Source: Saccharothrix sp. HUAS TT1
Lineage (GTDB): Bacteria; Actinomycetota; Actinomycetes; Mycobacteriales; Pseudonocardiaceae
Direction: 5' to 3'
Assembly: GCF_040744945.1 (NCBI RefSeq)
Contig: NZ_CP160453.1
Location: 4,898,001-4,962,000, forward strand
DNA: 64,000 bases
The notes under the pieces are model-generated. The model ran no database searches and was not told where the DNA came from. It saw nothing but the letters and a program-made list of their open reading frames with translations. A program made the position numbers and the translations under genes. Positions 42,345 to 50,933 of the stretch are shown here, piece by piece. Positions within the stretch are counted from its first letter, which is position 1, and every line of letters begins with the position of its first letter.

Positions 42345-43406
42345 GTGGCGGGTCAGGTCGAGGCAGGGGTCCGCGCCGCCGTCGGCCGGTTCGCCGGGCC
42401 GGTGCGAGGGGTCGGGGTGGTGCTGCTCAGCGCGTTCGGCGTCTGCTCGGTGTCGGACGAGGCGCTGCCGGTCGGGTTCGCGCTGCTGGGCCTGATGGTG
42501 GTCGGCGCGGTCGCGGACTTCTTCGACCGCCGGGTCGCGCTCGGCTTCGCCGTCGTCCGGGTGGTGGCGGTGTGCGCGGCGCAGGGCGTCCTCGGCGGCG
42601 AGTCCGGGCTGTGGGCGTTGAACGTCCTGACCACCACCGCGATCACGCTCCAGTGGGAGTGGCGGCCCGCCGTGGCGGCCCCGGTCACCGCCGCGCTGCT
42701 CGGCGTGCAGGTGTGGGCCGCCGGGTTCGACGGCGCGGTGGTGCTCCGCGTGCTGCTGGAGTGCTCGCTGGCCCGGCTGGCCCACGTCGTGGTCCGCCGC
42801 TCGACGTGGCGGGTGGACGAGCAGCGGGTGCGGCAGGCCGAGGTGGAGCGGGCGGAGGTGCTGGCGGCCGAGCGGCGGGCCCGCGAGCGGGAGTACCTGG
42901 CGCTGCTGCACGACACCGCCTCGGCGACGTTCCTGGTGGTCGCCACGCAGGGCAGCGCGGTCGACGCCGGCGCCGTCGCCGGGTTCGCCCGGCGCGACCT
43001 GGAGCTGCTGACCCGCGCCCGCGAGTCGGGCGACAGCCTGGTGGACGTGGGCACGTCGCTGCGGGAGGTCGCGGACCGGTCCCCGGTGGAGGTCACGACC
43101 CGGACGTCCACCACTCCGGTGCCCGCCCCGGTGGCCCTGGCGCTGGTGCGCGCGGTGCGGGAGGCGCTGCTGAACGTCGAGCGGCACGCGGGGACGGCGC
43201 GCGCGGAGGTCGCGGTGGTCCCCGCCGGCGACGGGGTGGTGGTCACGGTCGTCGACCGGGGGCGCGGGTTCGACCCGGACCGGGTGTCCGGGCACCGGCG
43301 CGGGATCAGCGGGTCGATCGTGGCGCGGATGGCGGACGCGGGCGGGTCGGCCGCCGTGACCTCGGGCGCCGGCGGCACGGTGGTCCGGTTGGCGTGGCCG
43401 GCGTGA
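42345..43406 (+). CDS. NarL-type sensor histidine kinase
   Basis: 353 residues from a GTG at 42345. About five TM helices in residues 20-145. A linker coiled coil (RQAEVERAEVLAAERRARERE) leads to the phospho-acceptor His189 (EYLALLHDTASA, HisKA_3 type). The ATPase has N-box EALLNVERHAG, G1 VDRGRGFDPDRV and G2 HRRGISGS. The N-terminal region has no extracytoplasmic domain, so sensing is probably through the membrane. Overlaps the next gene by 4 bp (GTGA). Cognate regulator is most likely encoded at 44470. Confidence 0.88.
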   Translation: MAGQVEAGVRAAVGRFAGPVRGVGVVLLSAFGVCSVSDEALPVGFALLGLMVVGAVADFFDRRVALGFAVVRVVAVCAAQGVLGGESGLWALNVLTTTAITLQWEWRPAVAAPVTAALLGVQVWAAGFDGAVVLRVLLECSLARLAHVVVRRSTWRVDEQRVRQAEVERAEVLAAERRAREREYLALLHDTASATFLVVATQGSAVDAGAVAGFARRDLELLTRARESGDSLVDVGTSLREVADRSPVEVTTRTSTTPVPAPVALALVRAVREALLNVERHAGTARAEVAVVPAGDGVVVTVVDRGRGFDPDRVSGHRRGISGSIVARMADAGGSAAVTSGAGGTVVRLAWPA

Positions 43407-44485
43407 TCGAGCCCCGGGCGTCGGTCGACGAGGTGGCCGCGAGCATCCGGCTGGTGCTGCTCGGGGTGGTGGCGGTGATCCAACCCGGGCTGGGGCTGGT
43501 TCCGCTCCTGTCCCACGACAACGGTCCCGGCGCGACCGCCGCCTACCTGGCGCTGATCCTGGTGACGCTGGTCAGCGCCCTGTGGATCGTGCGGCGGCGG
43601 CCGATCCCGGGCCCGGTCGTGGCGCTGGGCACGGTGGTGGTGCTGGTCGCGTCGGCGACGGCCACGGCCGCGCTGCCGCCGGACGGGCACTTCGGCGCGG
43701 AGCACTGGTCCTTCGGCCAGGCCGGCTGGCACCTGCTGGTGCTGCTGGTCGACCGCGCGCGGTGGTTGGCGGTCGCGCTCGGCGCGCACGTCGCCGCCGA
43801 GATCGCCCAGTTCGCGCTCGCCGGCGCCCCGGACCGGACGGAGGTCGGCGCGGCCGGCGTGGTGGTGCTCGGCGTGACCAGCTTCCAGCTCGGCGTGCTG
43901 CTGCTGACCCGGTTCCTGCTGCGCAACGCGCGGCGGGCGGCGGAGGCGGCCGCCGCGCAGGAGCGGGCCGCGACCGGGGCGGCGGCGGCCGAGCAGTGGG
44001 CGCGGGACCTGCGGGCCGGGTTCGCGGGCGGGCTGGGCAGCACCCTGTCCCTGCTCGCCGACCTGGCCGACGGGGTGCTCGACCCGCGCGCGGAGGAGAC
44101 GCGGCGGCGGTGCGCGTTCGCCGCGACCCAGCTGCGCCGCCTGTTCGCCGAGCACGACGAGTCGCCCGACCCGCTGGTGCACGAGGTGTCGGCGTGCGTG
44201 GACGTCGCCGAGCGGCGCGGCCTGGTCGTGTCGCTGGCGGTGAGCGGCGAGGTGGTGCCGGTGCCGACGGACGTGCGGCGGCAGCTCATCGCCCCGGTGG
44301 CGGCGGCGCTGTCGGCGGCGCGGGAACGCGCGCGGGTCAGCCTGCTGCGCGCCGACGGCGAGGTGCGGTTGGCGGTGGTGGCGGACACGGCGGCGCCCGT
44401 GGGACCCGCGTCGGGCCCGGTCGACGTGCGGTGCGACACGTACGGTGGGCAGACCCGGACGGAGGCCCGATGGCGGACGAGCTGA
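43403..44485 (+). CDS. degenerate histidine-kinase-like membrane protein
   Basis: 360 residues from a GTG at 43403 sharing GTGA with the kinase stop; a GTG at 43394 is an alternative. Four to five TM helices (LVLLGVVAVIQPGLGLVPL, PVVALGTVVVLVASATA) are followed by an Ala/Glu-rich coiled coil and a helical pair where the kinase His would be (WARDLRAGFAGGLGSTLSLL), but no His is present. The ATPase-like end (RRQLIAPVAAALSAARERA, VRLAVVADTAA) lacks clear N and G boxes. It looks like a kinase paralogue that has lost phospho-acceptor and ATP-binding residues. It may modulate the partner kinase. It overlaps the response-regulator gene by 16 bp. Confidence 0.72.
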   Translation: MIEPRASVDEVAASIRLVLLGVVAVIQPGLGLVPLLSHDNGPGATAAYLALILVTLVSALWIVRRRPIPGPVVALGTVVVLVASATATAALPPDGHFGAEHWSFGQAGWHLLVLLVDRARWLAVALGAHVAAEIAQFALAGAPDRTEVGAAGVVVLGVTSFQLGVLLLTRFLLRNARRAAEAAAAQERAATGAAAAEQWARDLRAGFAGGLGSTLSLLADLADGVLDPRAEETRRRCAFAATQLRRLFAEHDESPDPLVHEVSACVDVAERRGLVVSLAVSGEVVPVPTDVRRQLIAPVAAALSAARERARVSLLRADGEVRLAVVADTAAPVGPASGPVDVRCDTYGGQTRTEARWRTS

Positions 44486-45120
44486 GCGCGGTGGTGGTGG
44501 ACGACCACCCGGCGGTGCGGGCCGGCGTCGCGTACTGGCTGTCGTCGGGCGAGCCGCCGATCCGGGTCGTCGCCGACGGCGAGGACGTCGGGGTGGCCTG
44601 GCTGGACGAGGGCGCCCGCGCCGACGTGGTCGTGTTCGACCTGCACCTGGGCGGCCCGACGCCCGCGCTGGGCGACCTGCGGCGGCTGGCGGAGGTCGGG
44701 CGGCGGGTCGTCGTGTACTCGATGCGCGCCGACGACCGGATCGCGTTGCAGTGCCTGGAACTGGGCGCGCTGTGCTACCTGACGAAGGCGGAGGGCGCGG
44801 AGCACCTGGTGCCGGCCGTGCGGGCGGCGGGGGAGGGGCGGCCGTACACGCCGCCGTCGCTGGCGGGCGCGCTCGCGGGCGACCGCTCGGAGACCCGGCC
44901 CGCGCTGTCCCACCGCGAGACCGAGGTGCTGGTGGAGTGGTTCCAGTCGGAGTCGAAGGACTTCGTGGCCCGCCGGCTGGGCATCTCGGTGAGCACGGTC
45001 AACTCGCACCTGGAGCGCATCCGGATCAAGTACGCCCTGATCGGGCGGGAGGCGCCGACCAAGGCCGCGCTGGTGGCGCGCGCCATCCAGGACGGACTGA
45101 TCGGCCTCGACGACCTCTGA
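44470..45120 (+). CDS. LuxR/NarL-family response regulator
   Basis: 216 residues from an ATG at 44470 with GGAGG 6 nt upstream. The receiver domain has the acidic pair VVVDDHP and phospho-acceptor Asp57 (VVFDLHL), with Lys in YLTKAEG. The C-terminal LuxR HTH reads LSHRETEVLVEWFQ, FVARRLGISVSTVNSHLERI, RIKYALIGR. It is the third gene of the two-component operon. DNA target unknown; the adjacent lipoprotein gene is one candidate. Confidence 0.92.
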   Translation: MADELSAVVVDDHPAVRAGVAYWLSSGEPPIRVVADGEDVGVAWLDEGARADVVVFDLHLGGPTPALGDLRRLAEVGRRVVVYSMRADDRIALQCLELGALCYLTKAEGAEHLVPAVRAAGEGRPYTPPSLAGALAGDRSETRPALSHRETEVLVEWFQSESKDFVARRLGISVSTVNSHLERIRIKYALIGREAPTKAALVARAIQDGLIGLDDL

Positions 45121-45225
45121 CCGCACCACGTCACCCGCGCGGGTGTGGTGCGAACGACCCACAACCCAGGGCGTCCGACAGGGCTAGCCTGCGAGGCGAA
45201 TCCCTCGCCCGTTAGGAGTACCGTT

Positions 45226-45870
45226 TTGACGCACGTCCGCGGCGCCCTGTTCCTCGCGGCCGGTTCGGCGGCCCTGCTGCTGTCGGCCTGCGGCAGTTCC
45301 ACCGACGGGTCCGCCACGCCCGGCGAGACCACGGCCTCGTCCGCCACCGCCGAGAGCACCACCGCCAAGAGCACCACCAGCAGCCGCGGCACCGCCACCA
45401 GCGCCGCCCAACCCGCCGGGGACGTCACCGCGCCCGGGTCCAAGCTGAAGGTCGGGGAACGCGCCGTCGTGCCGTTCAAGTACGGCACCGAGAAGAACGG
45501 CACCATCGCCCTCACGGTCACCGCCATCGAGGAGGGGACGAACGCGGAGCTGGCCAAGTTCGGCGAGAAGGCCAAGGGCATCACCCCGGTCTACATCCGG
45601 GTGACGGTGGAGAACGTCGGCGGCACCGACCTGGCCCACAGCTCGGTCAGCCTGCGCGCGCTGGGTGGCGACGGCAAGGGCACCGGCGTGATCATCAGCG
45701 GCGACACCGACCGGTGCGAGTCCGAGAGCGCCGGCCGCGACTTCACCACCGCCGGGGCGAAGTACGAGACCTGCGTGCTCCAGGGGACCCGCGAGGGTTC
45801 CGCGGTGGCGTCGGCGAGCTTCGACCGCGCCGAGGGCTACGAGAAGGCGCCCCTGATCTGGGAGAAGTGA
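45226..45870 (+). CDS. DUF4352-like lipoprotein
   Basis: 214 residues from a TTG at 45226 (AGGAG 7 nt upstream); a GTG at 45145 would put 27 polar residues before the signal peptide and is not used. Lipobox LSACGSS (Cys about residue 22). A Ser/Thr-rich linker of about 45 residues is followed by an Ig-like domain (LKVGERAVVPFKYGTEKNG, IALTVTAIEEG, PVYIRVTVENVGGTDLAHSS, CVLQGTREGSAVASASFD), typical of DUF4352/TelA-like lipoproteins. It has two Cys that could form a disulfide. It lies after the two-component operon; function unknown. Confidence 0.82.
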   Translation: MTHVRGALFLAAGSAALLLSACGSSTDGSATPGETTASSATAESTTAKSTTSSRGTATSAAQPAGDVTAPGSKLKVGERAVVPFKYGTEKNGTIALTVTAIEEGTNAELAKFGEKAKGITPVYIRVTVENVGGTDLAHSSVSLRALGGDGKGTGVIISGDTDRCESESAGRDFTTAGAKYETCVLQGTREGSAVASASFDRAEGYEKAPLIWEK

Positions 45871-45901
45871 GCACGAGCGGGTGACGGCCGCCGCGCGCGG
45901 C

Positions 45902-46147
45902 TCACGTCCGGTCGACCTGCCGGCCCAGGTGCGCCACGATGCTGTCGATGGTCGGGAAGTCCCAGGCCAGCGTGGGTTCCACCAGGACGCCCCAGCGTTC
46001 CTCGATGTCGACGCACAGCCCCATGGCGTGCACGGAGTCGAAGCCGAGCGACCGCAGCGCCGCCTCGGTGTCGACCTGTGACGGCGGCAGCTCCAGGTAC
46101 CCGGCCACGGCGTCGACGAGCCAGGCCCTCAACGTCTCGTCAGACAT
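45902..46147 (-). CDS. stand-alone acyl carrier protein
   Basis: 81 residues from an ATG at 46147. The phosphopantetheine attachment site is Ser38 in SLGFDSVHAMGLCVDIE; the four-helix ACP pattern is clear (LRAWLVDAVAGYLEL; IDSIVAHLGRQV). It is the third gene of a reductase-FAAL-ACP operon and overlaps the FAAL by 8 bp. It likely receives the acyl group activated by the FAAL. Confidence 0.88.
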   Translation of the reverse strand: MSDETLRAWLVDAVAGYLELPPSQVDTEAALRSLGFDSVHAMGLCVDIEERWGVLVEPTLAWDFPTIDSIVAHLGRQVDRT

Positions 46148-47819
46148 GGTCCCCCTCCGGGTCGGCGATGATGGCGGCCACGGCGGGGGACAGCGCGCTG
46201 TGCAGCGCCGGCAGCTCACCGCCGAGGAACAGCTCCCGCATGTGCCCGCGCCGCACCTTGCCGCTCGTGGTGTGGCGAATCGCGTTCGACCGGACGACCA
46301 CGATGCTCACGGACACGCCGAACTGCCTGGTCACGGCGTCGAGCACGGCATCGGCGAACGCGGCGGGGTTCCCCTGCGCGGCGCGGCGCACCTCCTGCAC
46401 CAGCACGACGTGCTCCCCGGAGTCGGCGTCCCGCACGCCGAAGGCCGCGCCCCGGCCCGCGTCCGGGTGCGCCTCCCGCGCCGAGACCTCGACGTCCTGC
46501 GGGTAGAGGTTCCGGCCGCGGACGATGATGAGCTCCTTCAGCCGCCCGGTGACGTACAGCTGCCCGTCGAGGAGGAACCCCAGGTCGCCGGTCCGCAACC
46601 AGCGGCCGTCCGGGCCGGTGACGAACGTGGCGCTCGTCGCGGCGGGGTCGCCGTGGTAACCTGCGGCCAGGCTGGGCCCGGCCACCCGGATCTCGCCGAT
46701 CGTGCCGTCGCCCACCTCGACGCCCGTGACCGGGTCGGTGACGCGCACCCGCATGTCGCTCGGCTCGCCGCACCCGACCAGCGGCACCCCGTCCGCGGCC
46801 GGCGCGGGCACGGCCTCGCCGGCCGCCAGCGACGCCGGGGCGAACGAGCGGACGGTCAGGTCGCGCTCGCGTGACGTGCAGGTGACCACCAGGGTGGACT
46901 CGGCGAGCCCGTACCCCGGTTTCAGCGCGCCGCGCCGGAACCCGACCGGCCCGAACCTGTCGGCGAACGCGTCCAGCGTGGCGATCCGGATCGGCTCGGC
47001 CCCGCTGACCGCCATCGTCAGGCAGGACAGGTCGAGCCCGGCCAGCTCCCCGTCGCCGATCCGGCGGGTCGCCCACGCGTAGCCGAAGTCGGGCGCCACG
47101 GTCCAGTCCACCCGGTGGTCGCTGATCGCGCGCAGCCAGCGGATCGGCCGGGCGACCACCGCCTCCGGCGAGAGCAGGACCAGGTCGGCCTCCGCGTGCA
47201 GGGACTGCAGCAGGAGCCCGACCAACCCCATGTCGTGGTGGTGCGGCAGCCAGCCGCCGATCCGCCGGACGGGGACGCCGCCGCTGATCTTCCCGAACAG
47301 CTCCAGGTTGTGCGTCAGGCTGCCGCGGGTGACCTCGACGCCGCGCGGCCGGCTGGTCGACCCGGAGGTGTACTGCAGGTAGGCGACGGTGTCGGCGCCC
47401 ACCTCCGGCGGCTCCCAGGAGTCGGGGTCGGCGGTCTCGTCGAAGGCGCGTGCCGACAGGCCGCCGAGCGCGGCCACGTGCGCCTCGTCGGTGAGCACCA
47501 CCCGTGCGCCCGAGTCCTCGACCAGGCGGTCCACCCGGTCGGCCCGCGAGGCCCCGGACGAGGGCAGGGGCGCGGGCACCGCCACGGCGCGCGCGTAGAG
47601 GCAGCCGAGGAACGCGACGAGGAAGTCCGGCCCGGCGGGGTAGAGCAGCAGCACCGGTTCGTCCGCCAGCCCGGACCGGGTCAGCCAGGCCGCCACCGCC
47701 CTGGCCCTCCGGTCCAGTTCGAGGTGGGTCAGCTCGACCGCCGGGCGCCCGTCCCGGAGGAGGGTGATCTTCCGGTCGGCGCGCGGGTGCGCGCGGAAGC
47801 GGGTGACGAAGTCCGTCAT
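46140..47819 (-). CDS. fatty acyl-AMP ligase (FAAL)
   Basis: 559 residues from an ATG at 47819 that overlaps the previous stop by 4 bp. Adenylate-forming motifs: YTSGSTSRPRG (150-160, Arg in place of the usual Lys), LPHHHDMGLVG (191-201, typical of FAAL), GYGLAEST, TGDLGFLLDGQLYVTGRLKE and RNLYPQDVE. FAAL rather than CoA ligase is favoured by the HHDMGL motif and by the adjacent ACP. It activates a fatty acid as acyl-AMP and loads it on the ACP encoded next. The catalytic Lys near the end is in TTSGKVRRGH. Confidence 0.9.
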   Translation of the reverse strand: MTDFVTRFRAHPRADRKITLLRDGRPAVELTHLELDRRARAVAAWLTRSGLADEPVLLLYPAGPDFLVAFLGCLYARAVAVPAPLPSSGASRADRVDRLVEDSGARVVLTDEAHVAALGGLSARAFDETADPDSWEPPEVGADTVAYLQYTSGSTSRPRGVEVTRGSLTHNLELFGKISGGVPVRRIGGWLPHHHDMGLVGLLLQSLHAEADLVLLSPEAVVARPIRWLRAISDHRVDWTVAPDFGYAWATRRIGDGELAGLDLSCLTMAVSGAEPIRIATLDAFADRFGPVGFRRGALKPGYGLAESTLVVTCTSRERDLTVRSFAPASLAAGEAVPAPAADGVPLVGCGEPSDMRVRVTDPVTGVEVGDGTIGEIRVAGPSLAAGYHGDPAATSATFVTGPDGRWLRTGDLGFLLDGQLYVTGRLKELIIVRGRNLYPQDVEVSAREAHPDAGRGAAFGVRDADSGEHVVLVQEVRRAAQGNPAAFADAVLDAVTRQFGVSVSIVVVRSNAIRHTTSGKVRRGHMRELFLGGELPALHSALSPAVAAIIADPEGDHV

Positions 47820-48874
47820 CCGGGCAGCCCCTCTCGGGTGTACCAGGAGATGAGGAGGTCGAGGACGCGGGGGCTGACCGGTGGTGTCTCGGCGTCCGCG
47901 CGGGACTCGAACTCGTACTCGTGGCGCAGGTAGGGGGAGGTGAACTTGCACCGCATGTTGACGATCGCCTCGAACCTGCCGAACGGCTCGGCCTCGACGT
48001 CCGCGGCGGTGACGGCGACCAGCTCGACGGGCAGGTGCCGGGAGATCGCGGCGAACAGGTCGGCCACCGGCACCGCGGTCGGGGGCACGAGGTGCCGCAC
48101 CGGCCGGTCGAGCGGACCGCCCACCAGCGCCAGCAGCCGGTCCACCGTGCTGTCGACGGGCGTCAGGTGCAGGGTCGCCCTCGGGTGGCAGACGAAGCGG
48201 ACGCGTTCGCCGGGGGTGCGCCTCGCGAACAGCGCGATGACCCTGATGAAGTCGTAGACGCCGAGGTCGGACAGCGCCCGCCCGGTGCCGGAGTGACCAA
48301 CCATGACGCCCAATCGGGTGACCAATACATCACCCTTCTGTGCTAACTCGGTCTGGGAGAGTGCTACTTCGGCGAGTCTTTTGGAGTGCTCGTAGTGATT
48401 TCTGAACTCGGATGGGTGACCGTATTCAGGCCATTGCTCCAGCGCTTTGCCCTGAGTGGTTCCGTGTTGGTAAGCGGTGCTGACGTGGACGTACCGGGAA
48501 CCGGGTTTCGCGTGCCGCGCGAACGCGGCAGCGGTGTTGGCCGAGCCGACCACGTTGACCGCGTGCAATTCGGCCTCGCGACGCGGGAAGAACGTGATGA
48601 GGGCGGCGCTGTGCCAATAGGCGCAGGGTTCGGCGAACAGCTCGGACGTCGGTGTCCCCAGGCCCGGTTCGGCCAGCGAGAACGGCCTGACCTGCACCTT
48701 CTTCACCAGGGCGGGGTCCAGGTGCAGCGTGGTCAAGGCGTCGGCGACCTTTCTCCTGACGACTTCCTCGCTGGCGCGCGCCAAAGCGATCACCGAGTCG
48801 CCGCGTGCCACGAGCGCGCCGATGAGGTGGGAGGCCACAAACCCATTGGCCCCGTCTACCACGTGGTCGGCCAT
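47816..48874 (-). CDS. SDR-family thioester-reductase-like / epimerase-like protein
   Basis: 352 residues from an ATG at 48874 (GGAAGG upstream). The Rossmann motif is degenerate at the start (VDGANGFVASHLIGALV), with YVHVSTAYQHG and the catalytic YEHSK present. Homology is to the NAD-binding-4/male-sterility reductase side of the extended SDRs. With the FAAL and ACP in one operon, it could reduce an ACP-bound acyl thioester to an aldehyde or alcohol. The 5' half of the gene (about 48290-48960) is notably AT-richer than the neighbours, a sign of recent acquisition. Confidence 0.78.
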   Translation of the reverse strand: MADHVVDGANGFVASHLIGALVARGDSVIALARASEEVVRRKVADALTTLHLDPALVKKVQVRPFSLAEPGLGTPTSELFAEPCAYWHSAALITFFPRREAELHAVNVVGSANTAAAFARHAKPGSRYVHVSTAYQHGTTQGKALEQWPEYGHPSEFRNHYEHSKRLAEVALSQTELAQKGDVLVTRLGVMVGHSGTGRALSDLGVYDFIRVIALFARRTPGERVRFVCHPRATLHLTPVDSTVDRLLALVGGPLDRPVRHLVPPTAVPVADLFAAISRHLPVELVAVTAADVEAEPFGRFEAIVNMRCKFTSPYLRHEYEFESRADAETPPVSPRVLDLLISWYTREGLPG

Positions 48875-48959
48875 GGGGACAACCTTCCCGTGTTCGCACA
48901 GCTGACAGTAGCCTTCGCATCGCCAGAGTAGTGCCCCTCGGAGAAAGGGTCGCAATCCC

Positions 48960-49517
48960 ATGCTCGACGAACTGATGAAACGGAAACTCGCGCACCTCTT
49001 CGCACTGCTGGACGTCGACGACGACGGCACCATCGACAGGATGGACTACACGGCCTCCGCCGACCGGCTCGTCACCGCGTTCGGGTACGCGCCGGGCTCG
49101 GCCGAGAGCGAACTCGTCCGGGACCGCTACGACCGGTTGTGGGAGGCGGTCACGCTCCCGATGGACGCCGACGGGGACGAGCGCGTCGACGTCGAGGAGT
49201 ACTCCGCGGGCATGGACCGGTTCGTGGCCGCGTCCGAGGAGGGCTATCGGAACCACATCGCACCGGTCGCCGACGCCTTCTACGACCTGATGGACGTCGA
49301 CGGCGACGGCCGGATCACCCGGACCGAGTACGTGCGCATGGCCGCCAGCGCCTTCCGCCTGTCCGAGGACGCGGGCAGCGCCGCCTTCGACAAGCTCGAC
49401 CTGAACGGCAACGGCTGGCTCGACCGCGACGAACTGCACGCCGCCAACGAGCAGTTCTTCCGCAGCTCGGACGAGGGCGCCAGGGGGAACTGGATCTTCG
49501 GCCCGATCGCGGCCTGA
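48960..49517 (+). CDS. four-EF-hand calcium-binding protein
   Basis: 185 residues from an ATG at 48960. Four EF-hand loops are seen: DVDDDGTIDRMD, DADGDERVDVEE, DVDGDGRITRTE and DLNGNGWLDRDE, all with the expected Asp/Asn ligands and final Glu or Asp. No signal peptide, so it is cytoplasmic. The layout matches calerythrin/sarcoplasmic-type bacterial EF-hand proteins. It probably buffers or senses Ca2+. It is divergent from the reductase-FAAL-ACP operon, 85 bp between starts. Confidence 0.93.
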   Translation: MLDELMKRKLAHLFALLDVDDDGTIDRMDYTASADRLVTAFGYAPGSAESELVRDRYDRLWEAVTLPMDADGDERVDVEEYSAGMDRFVAASEEGYRNHIAPVADAFYDLMDVDGDGRITRTEYVRMAASAFRLSEDAGSAAFDKLDLNGNGWLDRDELHAANEQFFRSSDEGARGNWIFGPIAA

Positions 49518-49803
49518 CCCGCCTCCTCCTCCGAAGTGGCCCCAGCGGTGTTCCGAGTCGCGCCGTCCCCGGCGACCGGGCCGTGACGTCACCGCGTTGC
49601 GGTGGCGCCACGGCCCTTCGTGCGCGTCGGATGGGGCGGACGTCGACCCGGAAGCGCGTTGATGTCGCGGGACGTCCGGGTTCGGGACCGGTGGTGCGGG
49701 GTGCGGGTGGGGCATTGACAACTGCCGGGAAGAGTTCGTGTAATTCTTTCAGGTATCACTCTCCCCAACCGTCCCTGCACGCGGAGTAACGGGAGGTATG
49801 GCC

Positions 49804-50889
49804 ATGTCACTGCCGCGCCACACTCGGGTCGTGGTCTCGACGCTCGGAGCCCTGGCGGTCGCCGCCGGCCTGACGACCGCGCCCGCGCACGCCCAGCCCG
49901 CCGCCGCCCCGGCCGGCTCGGTCGCCGCGGTCACCGACCGGATCGCCGCACGGCTGGCGGGTGAGTTCGCCGACGACGCCCGGCGCGCCGGCCTGCTGTC
50001 GGCCACCTCGACCCACCCGGTGCCGCTGGCGCGGGCGGCCGGGGACACCGCGCTCGGGCGGGCCGTGCGCGACGCCGACCGGGCGGTCCTGACCGCCAAG
50101 GGGTTGCCGCAGGACGGCACGTCCCTGCTCACGATCCGACTCGCGCACGCCGACATGGCCGCCGCGCTGCGCCGGGGCGCCGCACCGCTGGTCGCGGCCT
50201 CCTCCACCGACGACGCGGCGACGACCGTGACGGCCTACGACCGCGCGGGACGGCGGGTGGCGCTCGCCGCCGACCGGGTGCCGACGCGCCCGGTCTACCT
50301 GGTGGAGGTCGACGCCGCCGTCGCGCTGACCAAGGGTTCCGAGGTGCTGCGCTCGGCGCTGTCGCAGCGCGGCCTGTCCTCCGCCGTCGCGCCCGCCGCC
50401 GGTTACTGGGCCACGCAGCTCACGTCGATCCGCCTGGACGACGACCACGAGCCGTGGCACAAGGGCGACGCGGAGATCTTCACGATCACCGCCGGGTTCG
50501 GCCTGGACGGCAAGGTCAAGGTCGACACCGTCCAGCTCCCCTACCTGGACGACGACGGCAAGACCTACTACCCCAACCAGCTCCTGGTCCACTTCTCCGA
50601 GTACAAGTACGACCTCGCCGACATCGTCATGATGGAGGAGGACGGCGGCACCAACTACCGCGACCTCGCCCTCGCGCTCACCCAGGCGCTGCTGACCATC
50701 GTCGACGGCGGCGTGTACATCCCGCTGGTGAACGCGATCCTCAACGCCCTGCCGGACGGCTGGTGGACCGACGACCCCGACTACGTCGACTCCTGGTACA
50801 CCCTCTCGACCGCGACCGGCGGCACCCTGCGCGGCGCGGCGGGCAACGGCACGATGACCGTCGCCCCGTACTGGGTCGCGCCGCTGTAG
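49804..50889 (+). CDS. secreted protein, DUF3103-like
   Basis: 361 residues. Two ATGs lie close together; the GGGAGG ends only one base before the one at 49798 but 7 nt before the one at 49804, so 49804 is chosen. Signal peptide (STLGALAVAAGL, cleavage near AHA-QP). The second half is rich in Asp/Glu and aromatic residues (LDDDHEPWHKGDAEIF, YLDDDGKTYYPNQL, FSEYKYDLADIVMMEEDGG, WWTDDPDYVDSWY), which resembles the DUF3103 family. Function unknown. A 280-bp upstream region without genes carries its promoter. Confidence 0.75.
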   Translation: MSLPRHTRVVVSTLGALAVAAGLTTAPAHAQPAAAPAGSVAAVTDRIAARLAGEFADDARRAGLLSATSTHPVPLARAAGDTALGRAVRDADRAVLTAKGLPQDGTSLLTIRLAHADMAAALRRGAAPLVAASSTDDAATTVTAYDRAGRRVALAADRVPTRPVYLVEVDAAVALTKGSEVLRSALSQRGLSSAVAPAAGYWATQLTSIRLDDDHEPWHKGDAEIFTITAGFGLDGKVKVDTVQLPYLDDDGKTYYPNQLLVHFSEYKYDLADIVMMEEDGGTNYRDLALALTQALLTIVDGGVYIPLVNAILNALPDGWWTDDPDYVDSWYTLSTATGGTLRGAAGNGTMTVAPYWVAPL

Positions 50890-50933
50890 GGCGCGCACCG
50901 CGGGACCGGTCCCGCCCCCCTACGATCCTCGCC

